Shown piece after piece: positions 44,864 to 54,279 of a stretch of DNA of 64,000 bases (position 1 is the first letter of the stretch; each line of letters starts with the position of its first letter). The stretch covers positions 1 through 64,000 of the forward strand of contig CAZNLH010000005.1 in the NCBI GenBank assembly GCA_964573995.1, read 5' to 3'. The DNA comes from CAZNLH01 sp964573995 (lineage in GTDB: Bacteria; Gemmatimonadota; CAZMKB01; CAZNLH01). The notes under the pieces are model-generated. The model was given only the letters and a program-made list of their open reading frames with translations. It ran no database searches and had not been told where the DNA came from. Both the position numbers and the translations under genes were made by a program.

Positions 44864-45805
44864 TTACTTCGGACTAAACCCTTTCAAGAAAAATATCCTG
44901 AACGCCCCTGCAAGGAAGCCGGCGTCGGATTTAATCCTGACCATCCAATACGTCCTGGCTGCAGTCGACGACAAGAGATAACCAATATAATTCCTCACGA
45001 AATTGATTGTGATCTTCTTCAATGCGGAGGCGGCTATCCAGGTCTTCCCCAGGACGTCACATTCCGCGAGACACCGCGAAAGCCCATGCCGGTAGGCTTG
45101 GTCCAACACGGCACTCTCAAGGAAACGGCTCTCCTCCTGTTCATGGTAGACAACAATCGATGGGCTGTAACCGATAGTCAGTCCCCTTGCCTTCGCGCGA
45201 AGGCAAAGGTGATATTCCTCCTCGGCAAATTTGTTTTCTCCGACGCGACCGAACGAGGAATGAAATCCTCCCAAGATATCGAATACCTTCCGCTTGCAAG
45301 AAAAGTTGCAGCCATGCACGCCGCTCCTCCGTCGCTTCAGGATAACAGATTCCGGTCCAAGGTCGAACGCTCCGGTTCCCTCAATGACCCTTGGGTCCAC
45401 ACCCGCAGGAACACCCAGGGGGCGCGACAGGGTCCTGCCGCCTATGATGTCGGCCCCAAGCGTCCTGTAGGCTCCGGCCATTTCGAGAAGCCAGTCCGGG
45501 GCCACGACGGCATCGTCATCCACGAAGGCGATTATCTCGCCCCGGCTTTCTTCTATCCCCCTGTTCCTGGCCCTGGACAGGCCGAGTTCGGCCTCGTAGA
45601 CGTATTGAAAGACGATGTCGCCGCCCGCCTTTAGAGAGATGAAATCGAGCACCCTCTCCCTTGTGTCGTCCCGCGAGGAGTTGTCGACGGTGAGCACCTC
45701 AACCTCGCCCACCTCGTCGCTCACCTTGGCGCCGGCAATACTATCGAGACACCTCAGGACCCTCTCCTCCCCGTTGTATGTGCAGACAATGACGCTGATT
45801 ACCAT
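44864..45805 (-). CDS. Family 2 glycosyltransferase
   Basis: GT-A fold: ISVIVCTYNGEERVLRCLDS, VEVLTVDNSSRDDTRERVL, LGLSRARNRGIEESRGEIIA and FVDDDAVVAPDWL (the DxD-type motif), followed by GCNFSCKRKVFDILGGFHSS and EEYHLCLRAKARGLTIGYSP. This is a complete enzyme of 313 residues. The C-terminal hydrophobic stretch may associate with the membrane. Sugar specificity is unknown. Confidence 0.88.
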   Translation of the reverse strand: MVISVIVCTYNGEERVLRCLDSIAGAKVSDEVGEVEVLTVDNSSRDDTRERVLDFISLKAGGDIVFQYVYEAELGLSRARNRGIEESRGEIIAFVDDDAVVAPDWLLEMAGAYRTLGADIIGGRTLSRPLGVPAGVDPRVIEGTGAFDLGPESVILKRRRSGVHGCNFSCKRKVFDILGGFHSSFGRVGENKFAEEEYHLCLRAKARGLTIGYSPSIVVYHEQEESRFLESAVLDQAYRHGLSRCLAECDVLGKTWIAASALKKITINFVRNYIGYLLSSTAARTYWMVRIKSDAGFLAGAFRIFFLKGFSPK

Positions 45806-45811
45806 GCTAAT

Positions 45812-46636
45812 CTACCGCGCAGGCCTCCAGGCCCCCCTGCAGGCCGGCATGCACGCGCCCTGGTTCTTCTGCCTCGATGACTCACTCGCCGATGCAACGA
45901 CCAAGTTGCCGAACGGGAGGTCCGAGGACTTCATAATCTTGCTCAAGACGAGGAAAGCCCATTGAATGGCCAGGCAGATGATCTTCACCGGGTAATACGT
46001 GTATAGATTCCCGCCCGCCCACCTGTCTATGGAACAACTCATCAACATTCCTATACTCGTCATGGTCGTCCCATACGGCATGATCGATAAGACACGAAGG
46101 CCATTTTCCCCCAAGATATGTTCCAGGCCCCACCTCGTAAACCTGAGATAATCGCAGGGACTCTCATGGTAGAACCAGACAAAAGGGGCCGTTAAGATCA
46201 GGACCCCTCCATCTTTCAGGACCCTTCTTGCCTCGGATAGAAATACCCCCGGGTCGGCAATGTGCTCGATGAGTTCTGATGCGAGAAGGGTGTCCACGCT
46301 GTTTGACTTGAACGGCAAGGCGAGCGCGTTGGCAACGATATCGGGCATCGGAGGTTGCCTTTGAGAATAGCCTATCATTTTCCTGACAATCTTCGGCATC
46401 CCGACGGGCCTTGCAAGGCTTACCCCCTTTCTGAAATCGGGGGTGAGATCGAGGCCGATATATCTATCTACACTATCCTCAAAGACATGGCGATATGGTT
46501 TGGAACCGCACCCTACATCCAGCAGTACCCCTGAGGAGAACCGTCCCGCCCTCCGGACCGCCTCCAGCAACAACCTGTAGGGAATCGCATCGGTCCTGAG
46601 AAACCTGTTTATTCTTCTTATGATATTTATCAGCAT
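45812..46636 (-). CDS. Class I SAM-dependent methyltransferase
   Basis: GVLLDVGCGSKPYRHVFEDS is motif I, YIGLDLTPDFRKG motif II, and NSVDTLLASELIEHIADPGV with LKDGGVLILTAPFVWFYHES completes the family pattern. The gene lies between a glycosyltransferase and the polymerase gene, so a glycan-modifying or chain-capping role is likely. The basic, Cys-containing last 25 residues look unstructured. A start at ATG 46636 is accepted although its ribosome site is weak. Confidence 0.83.
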   Translation of the reverse strand: MLINIIRRINRFLRTDAIPYRLLLEAVRRAGRFSSGVLLDVGCGSKPYRHVFEDSVDRYIGLDLTPDFRKGVSLARPVGMPKIVRKMIGYSQRQPPMPDIVANALALPFKSNSVDTLLASELIEHIADPGVFLSEARRVLKDGGVLILTAPFVWFYHESPCDYLRFTRWGLEHILGENGLRVLSIMPYGTTMTSIGMLMSCSIDRWAGGNLYTYYPVKIICLAIQWAFLVLSKIMKSSDLPFGNLVVASASESSRQKNQGACMPACRGAWRPAR

Positions 46637-46675
46637 GATTGTCTTTTAAGGATCATGGTCCCCCTTTTTTTCGTC

Positions 46676-48094
46676 TTATGTGGATCGGCAGCCTTCAGTG
46701 CGCCAGAGCGCGTAACCTACAAGTGACCAGAAGATGATGTTCGGAATACCCACTTCAAGCGCATAAGTGTAGAATAATAATAGTGGGAGGAGTAGAGTAT
46801 ACAAGATAATCGTAAAACCGATCTCCCGGTCGAGGGATCCCTCGTTCAACATCCGCCATCCGATCCGCAATAATATGACGATGATCGCCAGTATCGCGAC
46901 ATAGCCGAGCAGCCCGTATTCCAACAGGATATGAGACAGGCTCCCCCTCCAGAACATAAACGCCCCTGCAGCCTTTATCACGCTCCCAGATATTCCCAAT
47001 GTCTGGCTCGCGGTAGCGCTACCGCACCCAAAACCGGATAGAAGAGTGCTCGGTGAGCCTGAAACCTTCGCGAAGGAGATTTGCAGGCTTGCCAGCCGCC
47101 CCACGTCATAATAACCGGTCTCGGGCAGGTAGCGGATGTTTTCGACATACTTTGAAGTCAAATCGGGGAACAGGACGTATGAGAGTGGGGTCTCCCCCTT
47201 GAAAAACATGGAATAAAGCGTCAAGAAACCCCACGCGGACAGGGCGCCAACCCCCAGGTACAAGGCCTTCTTTACAACAGTCCCGTGTTTCTTCAATACG
47301 ATGATTGACAACGCCAAAACAGTCATAATTACGATAAAGACCTTCCCTTCGCAAAAAACCGAGGAGACGGCACTGACTCCAAGCGACACCACGAATGGCC
47401 ACAAGTCATCATTCACGATAAAGCGGGCAGCCGCCCAACAGCATACTATGGTGTCCAAGAGGATCAGTTCATGGGTGCCGAGGAGTCCGAAGGTACCGGC
47501 CAGGCTGTCTCCCGGCGGGATACCGGAGAGGTATTCGGGTATTTGAATAAGCAACTCGAAGATAATCAGCGAAAGGCACACCCAGAAAAAGCCCCTGACA
47601 AACCTGTCGGGAATATCAAGGGCGTAAAATAGGTACAAGGCTATGATGACGTACTTGAACATTACGAACCAGCCCCAGGCGATCGCGAGGAACGACTCGC
47701 CGAGCGTAAGCGCCCTTATGATACCGAACAGGGAGATAACGAAAATGGGGAAGGCTATCGCAGGGACTCGCTTCTTGTGAACCGTCACATTCAGGAAGAT
47801 CTTCAGAATAGCCACACCGATTACGAAATGAGAGATCCACTGGACCTCCTTGGGAAGAAGGGCCTTACCGTTCCAATTCCATGCATAGAATAAATCGCCG
47901 ATAAAGGCGATGCTTATCCAGATTACCTCCTTGTCCCAGAGGAAGAAGGCAAGGATACACAGGTCTATTCCCAGGACCAGCGCGAGGGATGGTCCATATA
48001 ACGCCACAACGGCACAACAAAGCGCCAAGGCCACATAAACAGGCAATGCGGTCCGGCTCGGGAAATAGTATCTCGACAGTTCAGTGACCTTCAT
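46676..48094 (-). CDS. O-antigen/exopolysaccharide polymerase-like membrane protein (Wzy)
   Basis: A 472-residue protein with about ten to twelve membrane helices and a large loop around residues 285-370 that contains YLPETGYYDVGRLASLQISF and SGFGCGSATAS, as in O-antigen ligase/polymerase proteins. It lies directly after the flippase gene, the usual place for wzy. It would join repeat units in the periplasm. Sequence is poorly conserved in this family, so the call rests on topology and context. ATG 48094 follows GGAG at 10 bases. Confidence 0.75.
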   Translation of the reverse strand: MKVTELSRYYFPSRTALPVYVALALCCAVVALYGPSLALVLGIDLCILAFFLWDKEVIWISIAFIGDLFYAWNWNGKALLPKEVQWISHFVIGVAILKIFLNVTVHKKRVPAIAFPIFVISLFGIIRALTLGESFLAIAWGWFVMFKYVIIALYLFYALDIPDRFVRGFFWVCLSLIIFELLIQIPEYLSGIPPGDSLAGTFGLLGTHELILLDTIVCCWAAARFIVNDDLWPFVVSLGVSAVSSVFCEGKVFIVIMTVLALSIIVLKKHGTVVKKALYLGVGALSAWGFLTLYSMFFKGETPLSYVLFPDLTSKYVENIRYLPETGYYDVGRLASLQISFAKVSGSPSTLLSGFGCGSATASQTLGISGSVIKAAGAFMFWRGSLSHILLEYGLLGYVAILAIIVILLRIGWRMLNEGSLDREIGFTIILYTLLLPLLLFYTYALEVGIPNIIFWSLVGYALWRTEGCRST

Positions 48095-48147
48095 CCCCTT
48101 GAATACTCCTTCCGAGTCTCACGATCGTCCATGATTCCGTCCCATGC

Positions 48148-49473
48148 CTACGTCTTTTCCACGGGTACACCGGCCCTCCCGCGTAGTAACAACAGCAATT
48201 CCGCCCTCTTTCCCCAGAGAGAGGACATGGAAAAGACTTGGTCCCACGAGATCCGCACGGTGTCTTTCAATCCCATGTAGCCCATGAACAGGACCGCCAC
48301 CTCGGTGATGATGGTCGCGATGGCCGCCCCAACCATGGAAAAGATAGGAATCAGTAGAAAATTCAGGAGAAGATTGATAAAGGCGCCGATGGAGGCATTG
48401 AGCAGGTAACGATTCTGCCGGTTCACAGCGAGGAGACAGAAGCCCAACAGGCCGCTCGCGAACGCGATCGGCACGTCGAGTATCAATATCCTGAAGACGA
48501 GGCTGCTTGCCATGTAAGACTCCCCGTATACCGTCCGGATTATCAACGGCGCGAGCCATATCAGTACGGCCGCGATCGGCACCGATACCGCCACTGCCAG
48601 TGCCAGAGAATTAGAGATCCAGGTGGACAGTTTCTGCCTCGATTCCTCGAAATACCTCGCAAGGAGCGGGTACACGGCACGGTGATAGAGAAGGCCCATA
48701 GTCATCAATATGACGACAATCTTGCATGCTGCGCTGTAAAATCCGACAACCTCCTTTCCCTTCATGAACCCCAGCATCACCATGTCGAAGTAGTAATAGA
48801 CGGCGACAAGGAAGAAGGCGACCCCCATCGGCAGACTCTGCCTTAACATCTTTCCCCACAATTGAAAGTCGAAGCGAAGGCGGGGAATCCTGTCCTGCCG
48901 GGCCAAAAAGAACAAGAGGATCGAGGCTCCGAGGACCCCTGAAAAGGCCTGTATGATAGGGACCCTCAATATATCGGAGGGGAACCGCACAAGTCCTATC
49001 AATAACCCCACGTAGACCAGTCTCTGCACAACCTGTGCGGTCGAGATCACCTCCATCTTCTCAATGCCCTGGAAAAACCACTCGATCGTAAACACAAAGG
49101 TGAAAAGTGAAAGGCCATAATACAGCAAGAGTATCCTGAGTTCTTCTTCCTTGAGTATCCACCATGAAAAGATGGCGAGTAGGACGTAGGCCACGAGCGA
49201 TGCCAACACCTTTATGGTGATGATATTGTCTACGTACCTGTGCATCTTGTCCCTGTACCGGGCCACCTCCCTGGTCCCGAAGTGGTCAAGGCCGAGATTG
49301 ACGAAGAACATGAAATAGGCCAATATCGCCTGGATAAAACCCAGTTCGCCGAATCGATCGGCTCCAAGGACCCTTGCAAGGTAAACGATCCCGACGAACC
49401 CCAGGCCACGGCAGACAACCTGGGCAGAGGAAAGGAAGAGGAAGTTCTTAAAGACGCGCTGGACGGCAGACAT
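48148..49473 (-). CDS. Polysaccharide repeat-unit flippase (Wzx, MATE-like fold)
   Basis: A 441-residue protein with about twelve membrane helices. The N terminus has NFLFLSSAQVVCRGLGFVGI and LGADRFGELGFIQAILAYFM, typical of Wzx/RfbX proteins. ADRFGELGFI and the paired helical halves support the call. It would flip lipid-linked repeat units to the periplasmic face for the polymerase encoded next. A possible separate promoter lies upstream at 49665. Confidence 0.88.
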   Translation of the reverse strand: MSAVQRVFKNFLFLSSAQVVCRGLGFVGIVYLARVLGADRFGELGFIQAILAYFMFFVNLGLDHFGTREVARYRDKMHRYVDNIITIKVLASLVAYVLLAIFSWWILKEEELRILLLYYGLSLFTFVFTIEWFFQGIEKMEVISTAQVVQRLVYVGLLIGLVRFPSDILRVPIIQAFSGVLGASILLFFLARQDRIPRLRFDFQLWGKMLRQSLPMGVAFFLVAVYYYFDMVMLGFMKGKEVVGFYSAACKIVVILMTMGLLYHRAVYPLLARYFEESRQKLSTWISNSLALAVAVSVPIAAVLIWLAPLIIRTVYGESYMASSLVFRILILDVPIAFASGLLGFCLLAVNRQNRYLLNASIGAFINLLLNFLLIPIFSMVGAAIATIITEVAVLFMGYMGLKDTVRISWDQVFSMSSLWGKRAELLLLLRGRAGVPVEKT

Positions 49474-49652
49474 TGGCAGTCTTGATCAGGATTATCTTCT
49501 TCTTTTCAATCATCTCGAACGCCAAGGGAGCAATTCCAAACTGGAAAGGGGACAACTGCACACACCTGAATGGGGGCCCCTTTATAGCAATAGGGGGAAA
49601 GGGAGCAGGACAACTACCCCCTTCCCCCCTGTCGAGATACGTTACGCCACCC

Positions 49653-49673
49653 GGTCGACCCGGGATTATACCA
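49653..49673 (-). promoter_or_regulatory. Extended -10 promoter with a palindrome at the start site
   Basis: On the minus strand TGGTATAAT (49673-49665) is an exact extended -10 element. Immediately downstream is the perfect palindrome GGTCGACC (49653-49660), centred where transcription should start, inside the longer near-palindrome CCCGGTCGACCCGGG. This would give wzx and later genes a leader of about 185 bases. The leader contains two imperfect copies of GGAAAGGG...GGACAACT (49543-49557 and 49596-49615). Confidence 0.42.
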
Positions 49674-49681
49674 ACCCCGTT

Positions 49682-50785
49682 CTAATTTCCGCGAACCCTG
49701 AAATTCTTGTCTATCTTGTTCAACTTATCAACGATTCCACCATACTCGAGTTCGCTGTACGGGAGCATGGCCGCGCCTGAGAAACCCTGCCTCCTCATCT
49801 CGTCCGCCTTGCTCGAGACCTTGTTGCGAATGTAGTCCCAGTAGGGATGGTCGAAGGCGTCGGCCGGTTCCGTCAACTTTCGATTACGTACGCAAAAGGC
49901 GAGGCAACTCACGACCGGCGGACCATCGAAGAATGAAATCGTCGAATCCTTCTTCACCGGCATCAGGGGACCAACGTGGCTTCCACGCATGAAACCGGCG
50001 ACATAGTGCCCGATACCATAGGGGGCAAGGACTTCACCGGTTGCGGGAAATCCTCCCTGGACGCGAACGAGCATGACCGGATCGTCCTTGCCGGTATACT
50101 TCCCGGCAATATTGTGGAGCCTGGTCGTGCTGACCGATACGGCCAGTTCCCCGTCGGTCCTCGATCGAATGGACTCCACGACAAACCTCTGGTTGTCCCT
50201 CAACAGGGCGGCCACATCGTACAAATCCTCTGGCGTGTTCAACTCGACCACGCGATCCCCCTCTGTATATTCCACGTCCATTATCGTGAACGTATAGCCC
50301 GCGCTCATCTTGGGGCTCAATATCAGGCCAGAGCAGAACATTGGATCGGCGAAGGCAAGGTAGAGTGGCAGGTTATAGGCACCTGGATCGGTCTTATCGG
50401 CCGCGAAGAAGAGGAAGGGCTCGTTGGGCCTGGCATCGAACTCCAGTTCCGCTACCGCCGGCCCCATCCCCTTTACGTTGCCCGAAAAGGAGTCTTTCAG
50501 CAGGTCCTGCCCCGCCCCGTACAGGCCCTGCTCCCTGGCAACCTCAGTCCCCTTGAGAAAGGCGTCCCAGGCCAGTTTGTGGACACCTTCGTCCCCAACC
50601 CCCCGGCTGTGGGTCATCAAGATCGCCACATCATCGCCCGTGCTGCCGATATAATAATCATCTATCAAACCTCGCCCTGCCTCCTTGACGTGTGCCGCCA
50701 CGGCCTCCTTTAACCTTCGGCTGGGGGCGATGTGCCCTCCTATGGAGCCAATATCCGCCTTGATCACGCTGATAACAGTGTCCAT
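49682..50785 (-). CDS. Bifunctional fructose-1,6-bisphosphate aldolase/phosphatase
   Basis: This archaeal-type enzyme condenses triose phosphates to fructose 1,6-bisphosphate and removes one phosphate, pulling carbon toward hexose. The N terminus SVIKADIGSIGGHIAPSRRL carries the metal-binding Asp and His. GLIDDYYIGSTGDDVAILMT, FMRGSHVGPLMPV and FFDGPPVVSCLAFCVRNRKL follow the known family, and MLPYSELEYGGI is near the end. Its length of 367 residues matches. ATG 50785 has GAGGGA 8 bases upstream. It lies 32 bases after wzc, an unexpected site for a central-metabolism gene; it may feed sugar phosphates to polysaccharide synthesis. Confidence 0.92.
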   Translation of the reverse strand: MDTVISVIKADIGSIGGHIAPSRRLKEAVAAHVKEAGRGLIDDYYIGSTGDDVAILMTHSRGVGDEGVHKLAWDAFLKGTEVAREQGLYGAGQDLLKDSFSGNVKGMGPAVAELEFDARPNEPFLFFAADKTDPGAYNLPLYLAFADPMFCSGLILSPKMSAGYTFTIMDVEYTEGDRVVELNTPEDLYDVAALLRDNQRFVVESIRSRTDGELAVSVSTTRLHNIAGKYTGKDDPVMLVRVQGGFPATGEVLAPYGIGHYVAGFMRGSHVGPLMPVKKDSTISFFDGPPVVSCLAFCVRNRKLTEPADAFDHPYWDYIRNKVSSKADEMRRQGFSGAAMLPYSELEYGGIVDKLNKIDKNFRVRGN

Positions 50786-50817
50786 CTTACGGATCCCTCT
50801 CTTTCCGTTTTTTTGGA

Positions 50818-53226
50818 TCAGTCTCCGGGGAAACGGGCGACACTTTCGACATCAGTGGTGTCTCTATTGCGCCTCTTCCTCTTTCCATCTCCCCCGTAAT
50901 AGTAATAATAGGAGTATGCATAGTGACCATATTTTCCATAATGACGCTTCATGTCGAGGCCGTTCATAACCACTCCGATTACCCTTGCTCCGACCTTCTC
51001 CAACCGATCTCTGGCCTCTTCGATCATCTCTGGCCGCGTCACCCCGGCCCTCACGACGAGGATGACGCCCCCCACCTCGGTGCTGAGAATGGAGGCATCC
51101 GTCACTGGCAGGACCGGGGGGCTGTCCAGCAGGATGAAGTCATAGTCATTCTGTAAGCGTGTCAGGAGTTCCCTCATCCGAATCGAACTCAGGAGTTCGG
51201 AGGGGTTAGGAGGAATCGATCCGCACGGCAGGATCGACAGCCCGGAGACATTTGTGTCTCGAACCGCTATATTAACCCCCGCCTTCCCGGTGAGGACGTC
51301 TGTCAGGCCGGGTTCCTTGCGTTGATAGAAGATGTGATTGATGACCGGTTTCCTCAGGTCACAATCTCCGATCAGGACCCTCTGGCCCTGCTGCGCCAGG
51401 GTAATGGCCAGGTTGGCGGTCGTGGTGGATTTTCCCTCGCCCTGGTTCGGGCTGGTGAGGAGAATGGTCTTCAGTTCCCTGGAAACATTGAAATATTGAA
51501 TGTTCGTGCGGATATTCCGGTAAGACTCCGCGATGGGTGATCGCAGTTCGTGATGGGTCAGCAACTTCGATTCCAGGTCGAGCCATACGGTCTCCGGGCT
51601 GCCATATCTCGACGCAGTCGATTGTACTTCCATGGCGGGAATCGAGCCGAGGAGTGGGAGTTCAAGGTCTTTCAAATCCTCCCAGGACTTGATGCTGTCG
51701 TCCAGGTACTCTATGCCGATGCTCGACGAGATGCCCAGGGACAGCCCGAGGATAAGGGCCAATATCAAGTTCAGCAATATCCTGGGGCGGATCGGCTTCT
51801 CTGGGAGGATGGCCGGGTCGATGATCCGGATATCGCCTATCTCCGAGGCCTCGTTGATCTGGGCCTCCTTGTAACGAGTAAGCAACATGGTATATATTTG
51901 ATCGTTGACCTTAGCCTTCCTCTCCAGCCCTGCGAGTTCGACCTCCTTGGCAGGGAGTTTCTCCAGGTCCTTCTGAATGGAGGCCACCGTCTGGCTCAGC
52001 GCCTTTATCTGCTCGTTAAGGGCATTCAGATAGTCCCTCGCGGTGTTCTGCAGGTTTCCTTCAACCAGCCTGATCTGGTCATTCAGCACCTGTAGGTCTG
52101 GATACGAATCGGTGAACCGGCTGGAGAGATCCTTCCTGCGGATCTGTAGTTCGATCAACTGTTTCTTCAGCGATTGGATCGTCTTGTTGGTGATTAGGGA
52201 TGGAAATGCCGTGACCTGCTGAAAGGCCGCGGAGTCCATCACGGCCGTTGTACTGCCCACGGAACCGGGATGGTCCTGCCTGATGAGTTTAAGGATGCCG
52301 TCTCGCTCTGCTCGAATCCTCTCCAGTTCCGCCTGAAAGTCGGCCAATTTCTCAATCCTGTTCTGCGACTCCACGTCGAGGATGACGACCTGGTTCTTTT
52401 CCTTGAATTCCTTGAGATTTTCCTCGGACTCCGCGACTTGCTTGGAAGCGACCTTCAACTGGTCGTCGAGGAATTCCCTCACGTTCCTTGCCTCCAGGCG
52501 CTTCGTCGACAGGCCCTGGTCTACGAATATCTCGGCAAGGGTGTTTGTTATGTAACGGGCCTCATCCTGGGTATTGGCCGAAATCGTCAACTCGACAATG
52601 CGCGTACCTCGAATCGGTTCCGCCTCGACATGATCCATAAAATTCCGGACCGTCGTGGGAAAGTCCAGGACCCGAAACTTGATGTCCTGGGAAAAGTTCC
52701 TGAACTCTGGAGATATCCGGAAAGAGAGCCCGGGAATGCGGACCTCGGCCCCCACCCTGCTCTCCACCACGAGTGGACTGTCCAGGTGCTTCATGCTATA
52801 ATGCCCATCCTGCGTGAAATGAACGAGATAATCTCCCATCAAGGCACCATCCCCGACAGTCAAAGAAGAGAAGATGTCTCTCCTGCTCTCCCTCGGCTCC
52901 AGGATCTCCACGGATAGGCCGAGCCGGGAGACCACCTTTTCCGCGAGCGTTCGGCTCTTCAGAACCTCCAACTCCGTCTCGATAAACTCGGTCTGCCCGT
53001 TGAGACTGATGTTTCGCATACCAAGGTATAAGGGACTCTCCGAGGCAGGGGGCTCGATCCTGAGGGTTGTGGTGGCCTTGTAAACAGGCGTGACAAGCAG
53101 GGAATAGGCGATCGAGAGAGAAAGAACCAGGAGGGTGACAACGGATATCAACCGCCTATGGTTAAATAGAATCGAATAATAATCTCTCAGGTGAAGCGAT
53201 TCATCCCTTCTCTTCTTGAGACTCAA
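50818..53226 (-). CDS. wzc: Polysaccharide co-polymerase with tyrosine autokinase domain (Wzc-like)
   Basis: Controls chain length and export. A Wzz-type N terminus has membrane helices at about 27-46 and 482-504, with a long coiled-coil periplasmic part between them. The cytoplasmic BY-kinase has Walker A SPNQGEGKS (592-600), Walker A' with DCDLRKP and Walker B FILLDSPP. A tyrosine cluster (nine Tyr between 763 and 777) near the C terminus is the autophosphorylation site of such kinases. The start is TTG 53226 with GAGGGGG 7 bases upstream. Together with wza upstream it defines a Wzy-dependent export system. Confidence 0.94.
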   Translation of the reverse strand: MSLKKRRDESLHLRDYYSILFNHRRLISVVTLLVLSLSIAYSLLVTPVYKATTTLRIEPPASESPLYLGMRNISLNGQTEFIETELEVLKSRTLAEKVVSRLGLSVEILEPRESRRDIFSSLTVGDGALMGDYLVHFTQDGHYSMKHLDSPLVVESRVGAEVRIPGLSFRISPEFRNFSQDIKFRVLDFPTTVRNFMDHVEAEPIRGTRIVELTISANTQDEARYITNTLAEIFVDQGLSTKRLEARNVREFLDDQLKVASKQVAESEENLKEFKEKNQVVILDVESQNRIEKLADFQAELERIRAERDGILKLIRQDHPGSVGSTTAVMDSAAFQQVTAFPSLITNKTIQSLKKQLIELQIRRKDLSSRFTDSYPDLQVLNDQIRLVEGNLQNTARDYLNALNEQIKALSQTVASIQKDLEKLPAKEVELAGLERKAKVNDQIYTMLLTRYKEAQINEASEIGDIRIIDPAILPEKPIRPRILLNLILALILGLSLGISSSIGIEYLDDSIKSWEDLKDLELPLLGSIPAMEVQSTASRYGSPETVWLDLESKLLTHHELRSPIAESYRNIRTNIQYFNVSRELKTILLTSPNQGEGKSTTTANLAITLAQQGQRVLIGDCDLRKPVINHIFYQRKEPGLTDVLTGKAGVNIAVRDTNVSGLSILPCGSIPPNPSELLSSIRMRELLTRLQNDYDFILLDSPPVLPVTDASILSTEVGGVILVVRAGVTRPEMIEEARDRLEKVGARVIGVVMNGLDMKRHYGKYGHYAYSYYYYYGGDGKRKRRNRDTTDVESVARFPGD

Positions 53227-53411
53227 AGGTTTCCCCCTCGATCAAAAGGTTCAAATCCTCCAAGATACTACCATCCCACGCCCCTTCGTTACGGCTTGTA
53301 TGGATATCACAACGAAATAAAATAATATCGTTAATCAATGCTCAGACAACTTACCCAGTGTAAAAATGCTGCTATTGAACCTGTGATTTTAAAAGACACA
53401 GATCGGCCTTA
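53227..53411. other. Gap between wza and wzc
   Basis: A 185-base spacer, partly AT-rich (53300-53400), inside the export operon. A second promoter for wzc is possible, but no box pair stands out. Confidence 0.3.
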
Positions 53412-54116
53412 TCATCTAACGATTACGCTCAGGACCAGTGCGGCAGCAGAGACCATCGAGGCTATGATCGTCCAGTCTCTGACCGTAATTCCCCCCTTCT
53501 TCCCGACGACTATCTGGTCCCCGGATTTGATCCCGAACTTCTCTATGGGCTGATCCCCTTCGAGTTCCTTTTTCAGGTTCTTGCTCAGGATTTCCCCCCC
53601 CCGAATCACCTTTACCTTATCGATATCTCCATTCTCGTCCACCCCACCAGCCATTGAAAGGACTTCAGAGAGGCTCAATGTGGGATCAACGGGGTAGAGG
53701 CCCGGCTTGTCAACCTCGCCCATCACGTTTATCCTGAAGAGCGGGACCACCGTGATGTTCAGATCCTTCAGGTACTTGGAGTATTTTTTTATCAAGAGTA
53801 TCTTGAGGCTATCGGTAGAGATTTCTTTCACACTGACTGACCCCAATAAAGGAAGCGTCAGTTTCCCCCCTTCATCGACCGAGTAATCGCCACTAAGGTC
53901 TCCCCCTCTCCATATCTTGATCCTTACCATGTCGCCGGGTTTGAGAAATGACATATCCCCTCCGGCAGGCACGGCCCCGAGAGGAATATCAACTGTCGTA
54001 ACGGTAAAGAGGACCATTGCCCAGGTCATCAACAGGACCTGTTTAAAACGTGACAACCCTTGCCGGCGGCAAGTAGGATCGTGATGGAAGTGATAGGTCA
54101 TCTTGCTTTCTATCAT
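53412..54116 (-). CDS. wza: Polysaccharide export protein with SLBB domain (Wza-like)
   Basis: After a signal or membrane segment (QVLLMTWAMVLFTVTTVDI, about 26-44) comes the export domain FLKPGDMVRIKIWRGGDLSG and LPLLGSVSVKEISTDSLKIL, then an SLBB domain (RINVMGEVDKPGLYPVDPTL, SLSEVLSMAGGVDENGDIDK). The C terminus has a membrane helix (IIASMVSAAALVLSVIV) rather than the classic Wza barrel helix. No lipobox cysteine is evident. ATG 54116 is used; ATG 54101 is possible. The protein should form the outer-membrane exit channel. Confidence 0.88.
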   Translation of the reverse strand: MIESKMTYHFHHDPTCRRQGLSRFKQVLLMTWAMVLFTVTTVDIPLGAVPAGGDMSFLKPGDMVRIKIWRGGDLSGDYSVDEGGKLTLPLLGSVSVKEISTDSLKILLIKKYSKYLKDLNITVVPLFRINVMGEVDKPGLYPVDPTLSLSEVLSMAGGVDENGDIDKVKVIRGGEILSKNLKKELEGDQPIEKFGIKSGDQIVVGKKGGITVRDWTIIASMVSAAALVLSVIVR

Positions 54117-54218
54117 TGCACCAGGTTATGGCTGCTTGATGGCAGGGCAAACCGAGTGATTTCCCTGGTTTATCGAAAAACAAGCCCCGTCCGGATCTAA
54201 ACCCGATGATCGACAATG

Positions 54219-54247
54219 AATGTATCCGGGGCACCCCTCCATGTCAA
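54219..54247 (-). promoter_or_regulatory. Strong promoter of the export and polysaccharide operon
   Basis: On the minus strand TTGACA (54247-54242) and TACATT (54224-54219) are exactly 17 bases apart. The spacer contains the GC-rich inverted repeat GGGG-TG-CCCC, a possible repressor or activator site. The leader to wza (about 95 bases) has ACCAGG/CCTGGT arms that could pair. Confidence 0.65.
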
Positions 54248-54279
54248 GAAAAATTGAAAGTGGAACTCAGCACCGAGGA

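Noticed and set aside
49630..49650. GGCGTAACGT on the minus strand in the wzx leader, similar to the ops element GGCGGTAGCGT used by RfaH
   Set aside because: One base is missing and one differs; RfaH-type control is mainly proteobacterial and no such gene is visible.
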